NCBI RefSeq assembly: GCF_036785885.1
Contig: NC_092323.1
Coordinates: 11,788,501 to 11,852,500 of the forward strand
DNA: 64,000 bases
Direction: 5' to 3'
Source: Coffea arabica
Lineage: Eukaryota; Streptophyta; Magnoliopsida; Gentianales; Rubiaceae
Part shown: positions 10,877 to 21,785 of the stretch, piece by piece
How positions within the stretch are numbered: the stretch's first letter is position 1
How the letters are laid out: the number at the start of each line of letters is the position of its first letter
Notes under the pieces: generated by a model
Database searches by the model: none
What the model was told of the DNA's origin: nothing
The model's input: only the letters and a program-made list of their open reading frames with translations
Translations under genes and position numbers: made by a program

Positions 10877-13227
10877 ATGGGGAAGATGAGCCAGAGGAGA
10901 CAATGGAGCTGTGTGGTGGGGTGGTTCGGAATTTGCCTTCTTCAGTTATTGCTGCTTGCTGAATGTACAGTGAGAAGACAGTTAGGTTCTTACTCCATCA
11001 CGTTTCCTTCAGTTCCTCATCTTGTGCTTGTCTTCAACTGCCATGTTCTTGTGAACCCCAAATTTAGGATTTTGCAAATTATACTCATCTGCAGAGAAGA
11101 TGGATGAACCTAGATTTTCTTATATAAACTACTAAAAACTGTTGTAGTGTTTGAAAAAAACATTCTTCTGTTCTTTTTTTTTGTGGGCTTTAATTATTGT
11201 TATTTTCATTTTTCTTTCACATTTGTTTATCTATAACTTGTTAAGAAGGTTACCTGGGTATGGTGGGGAGAGTCTTCTTTGTCAGATGAATCCAAGACTG
11301 CTGCTTTTTGGAAACAAGGGAATGATACACAGACATAGACATATTCTCTCACTCTCGTGTGCGTTAACTGTGATGAGGCACTTTTGTGCCCTGTGTTCTG
11401 TGCCACTTTTGTCTCTTTCACCCTTCCGTGACAAAGATGTGTGGTGTACTACCAATTTTTGTTTAAGAATGGACACTTGGGACTCTTTGGACCTCAAACC
11501 ATACCTTACAATAAAAACATTAGACAATCTCGTGATCATGTCCTAGCAAAAGTGAAAAAGGCCTTCATACATTATTGTTATTCCTCCTCCTCGAGCCAAT
11601 TTCATCCATCTGTACTCAATTGTCTATGAGCTTTTTAGCCCTCATCCATCCCAACTCTAGTCCCTCCTTTTGTTTTAGGCTCTGTAATCCACAATTGAGT
11701 TGACAAAATAAGAACCCTACAATTTCCAGTCCCCTTGAGGAGGAGAATTTGGTCCACTGCTATGAGTTTTAAGTATCAGAAACCATATGAAAAAACGATG
11801 TCATTTACTATGAATGCAGAAACGTGTGGGCAAATGAATGAACTGTTACTACTATGACATTCATTGACAATTTACTAATTTGAAATTTAAATGCAGAGAA
11901 TTAATCTAATTTTTGTTTGCCCTTTTTTTCTTTTACATTTTGTATCTTATGCAGAAGAATAACAAAGAAAGGCTTCCAAGACCTGGAGTCGTATCCTCCA
12001 GTTCGGTTGCATCTGCTAGAAAATCACGTAAAAAAGCATTATCAGTAAAATACTTCGGTTCTACTTCATGAATGATTTTCGAATTCTTCAGACAAATAAT
12101 TTCTAATATCTTTGGTTAGGTTGTGATGGATAATGGCCTGGTGAATGTTACACTGTCTGTTCCTGAGGGTATGGTGACAGGGATAGAGTACAATGGCATT
12201 GCAAATTTATTGGAAGAAAGAAATAAAGAAAATGACAGAGGGTATGTGCTCTGCCAATATTTCATTTTATCAAAATGTAAGTAAAACCTTCCGTCTCTTT
12301 TGCTCATTTTGGCTTAAATTAACTGCATGCAGGTATTGGGATATTGTTTGGAATTTACCAGAAGCTCATGGGAATATCTTTGACAAGTAAGCCTTAATTA
12401 ATACACTTCTGAAGGTATAACTGATGTTTAAAGGGCAAATCAACAATCCAAAATCATATAGTAGTAACTGAAAAAATGTTTCGAGGTATATTGGGTTCTT
12501 GAAGATTAATTCTTTGGATCTTGAATACAATTATGCAGGTTGGCAGCTACTAGCTTGAATGTGGTTTTGGAAGATGAGAATGGAATAGAGCTTTCTTTCA
12601 CCAGAACGTATGATGATTCCATTAATGAGGCACAACTTTCGCTGAATATTGACAAAAGGTGCAGTGTAAGTCGTGAAAATGAACCATTACCAATTTACCA
12701 TACCATACCTAGGGCAGCAAGAATGCATGATACTTAAATTCAATAGCCCCTAGAAATTAAATTCATTTTTGCTCCTTACAACTAACTAAAAATGTCAAAA
12801 CTGAAACTCTTGGTGCAGGTTCATTTTGTTGCGTGGCTATCCTGGATTTTACACATATGGGATTTTTGAGCGTTTGGAAGGATGGCCTGATATCAATGTC
12901 TATCAGGGCCGTACAGTATTCAAACTTCAGGAGAAGTTGTAAGAATCAATCAGCTCTAAATTTTCTTTATTAAAAACAGATTTTTTTTGGCTTAACAAAA
13001 AAAAAAAAAAGAAGGTAATTTGGATATTTATGTACAATAATCAGGTTTGAATACATGGCTGTATCTGATGAAAGGCAAAGAATAATGCCAACAGCAGATG
13101 ATAGGGCAAGAGGTCAGATTCTTGACTACCCTGAAGCTGTTCTTCTCACAAATCCAGCCAATACATTTCTCAGAGGAGAGGTTGGTTCCATCAATTAGCA
13201 GTTCTTGATTAGTTTTTTTTTTTTTTG

Positions 13228-13263
<36 letters not shown>

Positions 13264-15920
13264 TGGGGAAATCAGAAATGTAAATGACTTGGGTTGATGC
13301 CTTAAATGGGCAGGTGGACGACAAGTATCAATATTCCAGTGATAACAAAGACAATCGGATCCACGGGTGGATTTGTCCAGACTCACCCACTGGATTTTGG
13401 ATGATTACGCCCAGTAACGAATTCAAAACGGGTGGGCCTGTCAAACAAGACCTGACCTCCCATGTTGGCCCAACAACTTTATCCGTGAGTATATCCACAC
13501 TAGATATTTTTAACTTATGAAGCCCAAATCTAATTACATGGCATACCAGATCATTGGTTATCAATTACTAATTTAATTCTAAACTCCATTTCCTATTCTA
13601 AGTGTATTTGTGATTTTTATGGATCCGAGGTCTCACAAGTTGTGTCTTGCATAATTTTGAACAAGTTTTTCCCTCTGATGTGATGTAAATAAGTAGGATT
13701 TCGGCCGAAGTCATTTTAGGTATCCAAAAAATGGAGTTTTGAGTAAATAAATTGAATTTAGGTGTAAACAAGTTAGATTCGGGTGCAAATCAGCTAGAAT
13801 TGGTTTGTTATTGTAAATCGGGTACAATTTGGTGTAATTCGAGAATGAATTACTACTCATTTATCCACAAATTGCACGAAATAGAACTTGTGAGGCCCTA
13901 TTCCCGATTTTTGTGTTGGCTTTTGCTGGTCAGATGTACTTCAGCACCCACTACGCTGGAGAGCCCTTGGCGATGACATTTCGTGATGGAGAGCCCTGGA
14001 GAAAGGTTTTTGGTCCTGTTTTTGTTTACCTAAATACTCTTCAAGAAAATGATACTGAGCCTCTTTCCCTCTGGGCCGATGCCAAGGAACACGTATTCCA
14101 TTCATCTGCTAATTTTCTTCTACACAATAAAATCAACTTTTTTTAATATATATATATAAAAGATTATCATGCAATGACTTGAAAAGTTGTCACATTGGTA
14201 CTAATTAGTGAGTATTTTGGCAGATGTTAATAGAAACTGAAAGCTGGCCATACAGTTTCCCACTCTCGGAAGACTACTCTTTTGATTATCAACGTGGTAG
14301 TGCTAGTGGTCGATTACTAATCCAGGACAGGTAAATGTTTTTGGCTCCGTTTTACTACAATTTGTTGCCAACAACGTTGTAAACATTGGAACTGATTCTT
14401 GACCAGAATGAATTTTCTTAATTAGTTACATAAGTGAAAGGCTAATCACTGGGAACTCTGCATTTGTGGGATTGGCTGCACCTGGAGATGCTGGATCTTG
14501 GCAAACAGAAAACAAGGTTTCCACTACCTTGCTTATGAATGAATTAGACATAATTCAGTTTCTAATGATTACCTTATTTATGATAAAAGTACGAGATTTT
14601 TCATGTACACATAATTTTCTAACTTTGTACTATATTTTTTGAAGGCCTACCAATTTTGGGCGGTAGCGGATTCGGAGGGTTACTTTCTGATTAAAAATGT
14701 CCGACCGGGGAACTATAGTTTATATGCTTGGGTACCTGGATACATTGGTGATTACAAATATGATTTCTATGTCAATATCCGTCCAGGTAAGTAATTCCTA
14801 TTTGCTCTGTTTTAATCTCCTTTGCCTCATAAATTTCCTTCTTAAGAATGGCCTTAATTATACTACTGAATTTTCGTTTATTAATGCATGGTAATAATCA
14901 GGAAGCAGAATCACACTCGGGGCTTTGACATATAATCCCCCAAGAAATGGTCCAACATTGTGGGAAATCGGCATTCCTGATCGGACTGCTATTGAGTTCT
15001 TCATACCTGAACCAAGTCCAAGGCTGATGAATCAACTATATTCAGTTAACCAGGCAGAAAAGTGTGTTATATATCTAATCAACTGTCTCTAATTTGCTCT
15101 ATTATTTTTTATTAATAGGCAATAAGCATTTTCCATTTTTTTTTTGGGAATTACAGGTTTAGGCAGTATGGATTGTGGGATCGGTATTCAGAATTATATC
15201 CTTCCGAGGATTTGGTTTTCACAGTTGGTGTTAATAACTATCAAACAGATTGGTTCTTTGCTCATGTAAATAGGTACTTGTCACTTTGGGGCTCTTTTTT
15301 TCTTTTTGGTGGGGGTTTTTTTTAATTTTTGTTTGCTTGATACTGATACTGTCACCTCATTACAGGAATGTTGGAAATAAGACTTATGTTCCAACAACTT
15401 GGCAAATAGCTTTTGATTTGGATAATATTGATTTCTTTGGCACCTATATGCTTCAAATAGCTCTGGCATCAGCAAATGAGGCTGAATTACAGGTACGAAC
15501 TTCATATTTATCTATTGCCACCGCATTTCTTAATTTCTTTCTATTCCAACTACTTTTTCCTATTTTAGCTTGGAAATTCTTTTCAAGGGACCAAAATATT
15601 TCGATTGGTCTTTAATTAATGTACTCCAAAATAGCTTTTTGTAAATTTTGACAATGTATTTTATCTTCATGTCTAAGGTTCGAATCAACAATCCAGATGA
15701 AGAGACTCCATATTTTACAACGGGCACGATTGGCAAGGACAACGCAATTGCTAGACATGGTATTCATGGATTATATATGCTGTATAGCTTAGAAATCCCG
15801 GGCTCTCAGCTACTGTTTGGTAGAAATATAATATATCTCACACAGTCAAGAGGCTCAAGTCCTTGGAGAGGGATCATGTATGATTACCTTCGTCTTGAAG
15901 GTCCACCTGAATATACATGA
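10877..15920 (+). CDS. Rhamnogalacturonate lyase copy 2 (PL4), intact
   Basis: This is a secreted family 4 rhamnogalacturonan lyase acting on pectin RG-I in the cell wall. The 16 coding exons are: 10877-10980, 11955-12027, 12120-12241, 12333-12386, 12539-12658, 12819-12938, 13045-13180, 13314-13484, 13934-14092, 14224-14330, 14426-14516, 14645-14786, 14902-15061, 15157-15273, 15366-15492 and 15678-15920. Their lengths sum to 2046 bases, or 681 residues plus stop, and every junction keeps frame. The N terminus has a hydrophobic segment (GWFGICLLQLLLLAEC) that fits a signal peptide. The catalytic domain includes VVMDNGLVNVTLSVPEG and DDKYQYSSDNKDNRIHGWIC. The fibronectin-like middle domain includes YSLYAWVPGYIGDYKYD. 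The C-terminal carbohydrate-binding-like domain includes WEIGIPDRTAIEFF and IARHGIHGLYMLYS. An ATG 12 bp downstream (MSQRR) corresponds to the start of copy 1 and is an alternative. Confidence 0.93.
13235..13268 (+). repeat. Long poly-G tract in intron 7 of RG lyase copy 2
   Basis: About 29 consecutive G residues are followed by T and four more G, and preceded by a T tract at 13213-13226. It lies in the intron before the exon at 13314. Such a run can form a G-quadruplex and is prone to sequencing or length error. Confidence 0.9.
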
Positions 15921-16350
15921 TGTACGAGTAGCAGGAGAAAGGGAAATTGGTCATCGTACTTGTTCATTTTTTTTCTTTAAATAGAAAGGCATAAAGCATA
16001 ATTGGATATTCTAGTTCTCAGGAGCTTTAGATTATTCCTAGAAGATGATGAGAGAAGCTTACAGCCATTGAGACTGGCTGTTGATTTTGTAAGAGCTCTG
16101 TTCTTATCTCTAGTTAGCATCTCCTGGCCTTGTATCTTTTTTCTTTTCACGTTATTCTCGAAACTGAAACAAATGTCAAGTCAATACTAAAGAACAGTGG
16201 AAGAGAGGTCGGAATTCATACTTAAGCTAATAAATCCAATTGCATTTTGTGTTACCTCTCAATTTTGAAAAATTGAACATCTGCTCCTGCAAAAATATGT
16301 GGTTTTTTTTTTTGGCTTAAAAAAATGTGATTCTCTGTAAAGAGAAGTTA
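15921..16350. other. 3' flank of RG lyase copy 2
   Basis: The 3'-UTR and intergenic DNA end at the copia insertion. No gene or RNA is recognised. Confidence 0.5.
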
Positions 16351-16355
16351 GATGC
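16351..16355. repeat. 5-bp target-site duplication of copia 1 (left)
   Basis: GATGC here is repeated at 21781-21785, immediately outside the two LTRs. Confidence 0.92.
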
Positions 16356-16907
16356 TGTTAAAGTCAAGCCACAGCAGCAACTCTTGACTTCTTGCTGCAG
16401 CCGCAATTCTTGATTCTTGACTGTGGCAGAATTTTGTAATCCCACATCGCCAGAAGCTGAGGGAATAGCCTCCATTGTTTCCTATAAATAGAGAAGGCCT
16501 TTGAGAAGTTTAAGTGCACCACTTAAGAGAGTTATATGGGCTATTAGCTTCTTAAGTCATTTAGCCCATTCAGTCAAATATTTTAGGCTCTCTTATTTTG
16601 AGTTTAGGAATATTTTCTAAACTCTTTTGTAAGTGCCTATTGGCCTAGGAACCACTTTCCTACGGCTTTTGTATTTCTTCTTCATAGTAGAAATATTGCT
16701 CCTCCCTCGCCCGTGGACGTAGGTCAATTTACCGAACCACGTAAATCTTCTGTGTCTTTTATTTGCTTTGCTATCTGTCTTTATATGGTCGGTTTTACCG
16801 CCTAATTATTATATGGCTGGTATCTACCGCCTATCTATTATATGGTCGGTCATACCGCCTACTTTGTGCTAACTTGAGTTTGTCTATTTTCTGGCCCGGT
16901 CCTAACA
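16356..16907 (+). repeat. 5' LTR of copia 1
   Basis: The 552-bp LTR begins TGTTAAAGTC and ends CCTAACA. It differs from the 3' LTR by five substitutions, all C/T differences on this strand, and a 1-bp indel. A CCTATAAATAG promoter-like motif lies near 16481. Toward its 3' end it holds three diverged copies of a unit containing TATATGG.CGGT and ACCGCCTA (about 16783-16862). Confidence 0.95.
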
Positions 16908-16910
16908 AAC

Positions 16911-16922
16911 TGGTATCAGAGC
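16911..16922 (+). other. Primer-binding site of copia 1
   Basis: TGGTATCAGAGC lies 3 bp after the 5' LTR. It is complementary to the 3' end of plant initiator methionine tRNA, the usual primer of plant copia elements. Confidence 0.92.
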
Positions 16923-16945
16923 TGGTTGTTATATTTTGCAAGACA

Positions 16946-17112
16946 GGTTCATCTGGTGGGGCCCGTTCATCTGGTGGGGTCCGTCCATCCTGTGGGGCCC
17001 ACTCATCCTGTGGGGTCCGTTCATCCGTGGGGTCCGCTCACCTTGTGGGGTCCGTTCATCCCGTGGGGCCCGCTTATCTCGTGGGGTCCGCTCACCCTGT
17101 GGGGGCCGCTCA
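16946..17112 (+). repeat. GC-rich minisatellite of about 18-bp units in the copia 1 leader
   Basis: About nine diverged copies of an 18-bp unit of the type TTCATCTGGTGGGGCCCG lie between the primer site and the gag start. Unit length is a multiple of three and the tract is open in three forward frames, but no start context ties it to gag. It is most simply a leader minisatellite. Confidence 0.85.
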
Positions 17113-17179
17113 CGAGACTTGCATATTTGTTTGGCCAGTTTTTTGAGACAAATTTCACGTTACAGATTTTGTGGCAACA

Positions 17180-20100
17180 ATGACGATAACAAAGACGGTT
17201 GTCGAGAAATTCGACAGGAATGTCAACTTCGGAATGTGGCAGCTCAAGATGGAGGCCATTCTTGTTCAAGACGGAGTTGATCTAGCGATTCACGGAATCG
17301 AGAACAAACCAGAAGATGTAAAGGATGCGGATTTCGCCGATATGGATAAGAAGGCCAGATCCAGCATAATCTTAAATCTCTCCGATGAGGTATTGCGTGA
17401 GGTAGCAACGGAGACTTCGGCCAAGGCTATGTGGGATAAATTGAAAGCCTTGTATATGAAGAAGACAGTCGAGAATCGGCTATATTTGAAGCAGAGTTTG
17501 TACATGCTTCGGATGTCTGAAGGTACATCTATACTCTCCCATCTTGATAAATTTGATTCCATTATTATGGATTTGGGGAATATAGATTCGAAAATTGATG
17601 ATGAAGATCAAGCCCTATTACTTTTGTGTTCCCTTCCCCAGTCTTTTAAGCATTTCTGCGATACTATGATTTATGGAAAGGAAACAATTTTGTATCGGGA
17701 AATTAAATCTGTATTAAAATCTAAAGAGCAGATAGATAGGGACATTACTGGGGAAACTAGTGGGAGTCAAGCCGATGGCTTGTTTGTTCGGGGTAGATCT
17801 GAAAAGAGAAACACAGAAAATAGAAGTAGATCCAAGTCCAGACATAAAAATGTGGTGTGCAATTATTGTAAAAAGAAGGGCCATGTTATTTCTGATTGCT
17901 TTAAATTGAAAAATAAAGAAAAGCAAAAAGGGAAATTTGTTGAGAAAAATACTGAATCCGCTGAAGCTAGTATAGCAGCTGATGAGAATGATGGAACTAT
18001 TTTCTGTGCAACGGAAAATAATTTTAGGTCTAACAATGAGTGGATTTTAGATTCGGGTTGTTCGTATCATATGTGTCCCAACAGGGACTGGTTTTCAACA
18101 TATGAATCAACTGAAGGTGGAGTTGTCTTAATGGGCAACAACGCTGTTTGTAAAGTTGTTGGCAAAGGCACAATCCGGATTAAAATGTACGATGGTATTG
18201 TGAGGACGCTCACAGATGTTAGACATGTTCCAGATTTGAAGAAAAATCTCATCTCTTTGGGCACTCTTGAGTCTATAGGGTGCAGGTATTCAGGTGGAGA
18301 CGGAGTTCTCAAAATCACTCGAGGTGCTCTTGTTGTTATGAAGGCATACAGATCTGGTACTTTATATATTTTGCAGGGATCTACTGTTACAGGTGCTGCT
18401 GCTGTTTCTACATCAACTTTGTCTGATTCTGATTTTACCAAATTATGGCACATGAGATTGGGGCACATGAGCGAGAAGGGCTTATCTATCTTATGCAAAC
18501 GAGGTCTTCTTGGTAGTCAAAGTATTGGAAAGATGGGACTCTGTGAACATTGCATTTTTGGAAAGCAGAAGAGAGTTAGCTTCCAGTTGCCGGCAGTTCA
18601 CAGGACCAAAGGAACTTTAGACTACATTCATTCAGACCTCTGGGGGCCTTCTCGTGCTCCTTCTAAAGGTGGTGCCAGGTACATGTTGACTTTCATTGAT
18701 GATTATTCAAGGAAAGTTTGGGTATATTTTCTTAAGCATAAAAATGATGTTTTCCTAACTTTCAAGCAATGGAAAGTTTTGATTGAGAAGCAAACAGGAA
18801 AACACATTAAGCGGTTGAGAACAGATAATGGCATGGAATTTTGTGGAGGTGAATTTAATGAATTCTGCAAGAATGAAGGAATTGTTCGGCATCACACCGT
18901 CAGGATGACGCCTCAACAAAATGGTGTGGCTGAACGTATGAACAGAACGCTTTTGGAGAGAGCAAGATGTATGATCTCCAATGCAGGGTTGACAAACGAC
19001 TTTTGGGCAGAGGCGATCAATATGGCCTGTTATATTGTCAACCGTTCTCCTTCTGCATCTCTTGATTTCAAAACTCCTGAGGAAGTTTGGTCAGGTACTC
19101 CTGCTGATTACTCCAATTTAAAAGTTTTTGGTTGTCCAGCATACATGCACGTGAATGATGGAAAATTGGAGCCTAGGGCTAAAAAGTGCATTTTTCTTGG
19201 GTATGCTTCTGGGGTGAAAGGATACAGATTATGGTGTCCTGATCCCAAATCTCCAAAATTTGTGATCAGTAGAGATGTTACTTTTGATGAATTGTCTATG
19301 TTATCTTCCAAGAAAGAGTCTTCTAGTCTTTGTACTACTGATAGTACACAGAAGCAGGTGGAGCTTGATATTGGCAGTTCTGGTCCTTCTCAGACCAAAT
19401 CTTCTATTCAACAAATGCCAGTAGATGCACCTGAGTCTACTGTGGAAGATAGTTCAGAAGAAGAGGAATATTCCATAGCCAGAGATAGACAAAGGAGAGA
19501 CATTCGACCACCACAAAGATATGCAAATTTAGTTGCATATGCTTTGTCTATTGCAGAAGAAACTGATGCAGTTGGTGAGCCTTCCACCTATTCAGAAGCA
19601 GTTTCTTGTGATGATTCTGCAAAGTGGTTGATTGCGATGAATGAAGAAATTGAATCTCTTCATCGTAATGAAACTTGGGTTCTTATAAAGCCGCCGTCAG
19701 CTAAGAAAATTGTTGGATGCAAATGGGTCTTCAAGAAGAAGGAAGGTATTCCAGGGGTTGAAGATGCAAGATATAAAGCACGATTGGTTGCAAAGGGCTA
19801 TAGTCAGGTACAAGGTGTTGATTTTAATGATATATTCTCACCTGTTGTTAAACATAGCTCTATTCGTGTTTTGCTTGCTTTAGTAGCCATGTATAATTTG
19901 GAGTTAGAACAGCTCGACGTTAAGACAGCTTTCTTACATGGCGAACTTGAAGAACAAATTTATATGAGACAACCCCAGGATTTTGAAATTGAAGGTAAGG
20001 AAGACCATGTTTGCTTATTGAAGAAATCCTTATATGGATTGAAGCAGTCTCCAAGACAATGGTATAAAAGGTTTGATTCCTTTATGTTGGGTCATGGTTA

Positions 20101-21139
20101 TTTGAGGAGCATGTATGATAGTTGTGTTTACTTCCGGAAGTTAAATGATGGTTCTTTCATTTATTTGCTGCTTTATGTTGATGACATGCTCATTGCTGCC
20201 AAGAATTTGTCAGAAATTCACACTTTGAAACTGCAGTTAAATAGTGAATTTGAAATGAAAGATTTGGGAGCAGCTAAGAAAATTCTTGGCATGGATATCA
20301 AAAGAGATCGAGGAGTAGGGAAGTTGTTCTTGACCCAGAAAAATTATCTTGAGAAAGTTTTGGAGCGTTTTGGCATGAAAGGTGCTAAACCAGTATCTAC
20401 TCCTCTTGCTAGCCATTTTCGGCTATCTGCTGCTCAATCACCAAAATCAGATGAAGAGGAAGATTATATGGCACGGGTTCCTTATTCCAGTGCAGTCGGC
20501 AGTATTATGTATGCAATGGTTTGTACTCGTCCAGATATTGCACAAGCAGTCAGTGTTGTTAGCAGATATATGTCTTGCCCTGGTAAAACACATTGGCAGG
20601 CTGTGAAGTGGATTCTCAGATACTTGCGAGGTACTTCAAATGCATGTTTGGAGTTTGGAAGAAATAATAACACTTTGGTTGGTTTTGTAGACTCAGACTA
20701 CGCTGGAGATCTTGACAGGAGAAGATCACTTTCAGGCTATGTATTTTGCATTGGCGGTTGTGCTGTTAGTTGGAAAGCTACTCTACAACCTGTCGTAGCT
20801 TTGTCTACTACAGAAGCATAATATATGGCTGTGACCGAGGCAATCAAAGAAGCCTTGTGGTTGAAGAGTTTATTTAGCGAGCTAAGTCTATATCAAGGTG
20901 TTACTGATATTCACTGTGATAGTCAAAGTGCCATACACTTGACTAAAGATCAGATGTATCATGAGAGGACGAAACACATTGATGTGAAGTATCACTTCAT
21001 TCGGGATATCATTGTTGAGGGAAAAGTCCTTATTCAGAAAATCAATACTAAGGACAATCCAGCCGATATGTTTACGAAACCTCTTCCAATTTACAAGTTC
21101 AAACAGTGCTTGAACTTGATTGGTATTCATTGTTGGTGA
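17180..21139 (+). pseudogene. Copia 1 gag-pol polyprotein with one in-frame stop
   Basis: A single frame of 1319 codons is interrupted only by TAA at 20819-20821. The domains in order are Gag (UBN2/DUF4219 type), a CCHC zinc knuckle ([14 protein letters not shown]), aspartic protease ([12 protein letters not shown]), the GAG-pre-integrase HHCC region ([13 protein letters not shown]), an integrase core with D-D-E landmarks ([30 protein letters not shown]), RT with LYVDDML near 20170-20190, and RNase H with [17 protein letters not shown]. The stop falls in RNase H, where the family usually has an acidic residue (STTEA.Y), so it looks like a single point mutation. The annotated start is the ATG at 17180 ([11 protein letters not shown]). 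Confidence 0.93.
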
Positions 21140-21213
21140 TTTATGCCCATTGGGGCTTATGTGGAGAAGGTGGAGCAATTTTACTATTGTCGATAGTGGT
21201 ACTCAAAATTATG

Positions 21214-21227
21214 CCAAGGTGGAGATT
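21214..21227 (+). other. Polypurine tract of copia 1
   Basis: CCAAGGTGGAGATT lies directly before the 3' LTR. It is a typical plus-strand primer region for this copia group. Confidence 0.75.
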
Positions 21228-21780
21228 TGTTAAAGTCAAGCCACAGCAGCAACTCTTGACTTCTTGCTGCAGCCGCAATTCTTGATTCTTGACTGTGGCA
21301 GAATTTTGTAATCCCACATCGCCAGAAGCTGAGGGAATAGCCTTCATTGTTTCCTATAAATAGAGAAGGCCTTTGAGAAGTTTAAGTGCACCACTTAAGA
21401 GAGTTATATGGGCTATTAGCTTCTTAAGTCATTTAGCCCATTCAGTCAAATATTTTAGGCTCTCTTATTTTGAGTTTAGGAATATTTTCTAAACTCTTTT
21501 GTAAGTGTCTATTGGCCTAGGAACCACTTTCCTACGGCTTTTGTATTTCTTCTTCATAGTAGAAATATTGCTCCTCCCTCGCCCGTGGATGTAGGTCAAT
21601 TTGACCGAACCACGTAAATCTTCTGTGTCTTTTATTTGCTTTGCTATCTGTCTTTATATGGTCGGTTTTATCGCCTAATTATTATATGGCTGGTATCTAC
21701 CGCCTATCTATTATATGGTCGGTCATACCGCCTACTTTGTGCTAACTTGAGTTTGTCTATTTCCTGGCCCGGTCCTAACA
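21228..21780 (+). repeat. 3' LTR of copia 1
   Basis: The 553-bp partner of 16356-16907 has the same TG...CA ends and is followed by the GATGC duplication at 21781-21785. Confidence 0.95.
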
Positions 21781-21785
21781 GATGC

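Larger units (their letters stand above)
16356..21780 (+). mobile_element. Ty1/copia LTR retrotransposon 1 (Tnt1/Tork-like), nearly intact
   Basis: The element is 5425 bp with near-identical LTRs, a 5-bp target duplication (GATGC), an initiator-tRNA-Met-type primer site, one gag-pol frame and a purine-rich tract before the 3' LTR. The Gag N terminus ([19 protein letters not shown]) and the domain order protease, integrase, RT, RNase H define copia. The Tnt1/Tork-like placement is from memory. It is inserted in the spacer between lyase copies 2 and 3. The roughly 1% LTR divergence indicates a recent insertion. Confidence 0.95.

Noticed and set aside
16763-17280. Open frames through the 18-bp repeat of the copia 1 leader (Gly/Pro/Ser-rich repeats)
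   Set aside because: Open in three phases because of the 18-bp period and GC content. They start within the LTR and end in or before gag, so no protein is supported.
18067-18498. Antisense open frame of 143 residues in copia 1
   Set aside because: It is a shadow of the gag-pol frame on the opposite strand.
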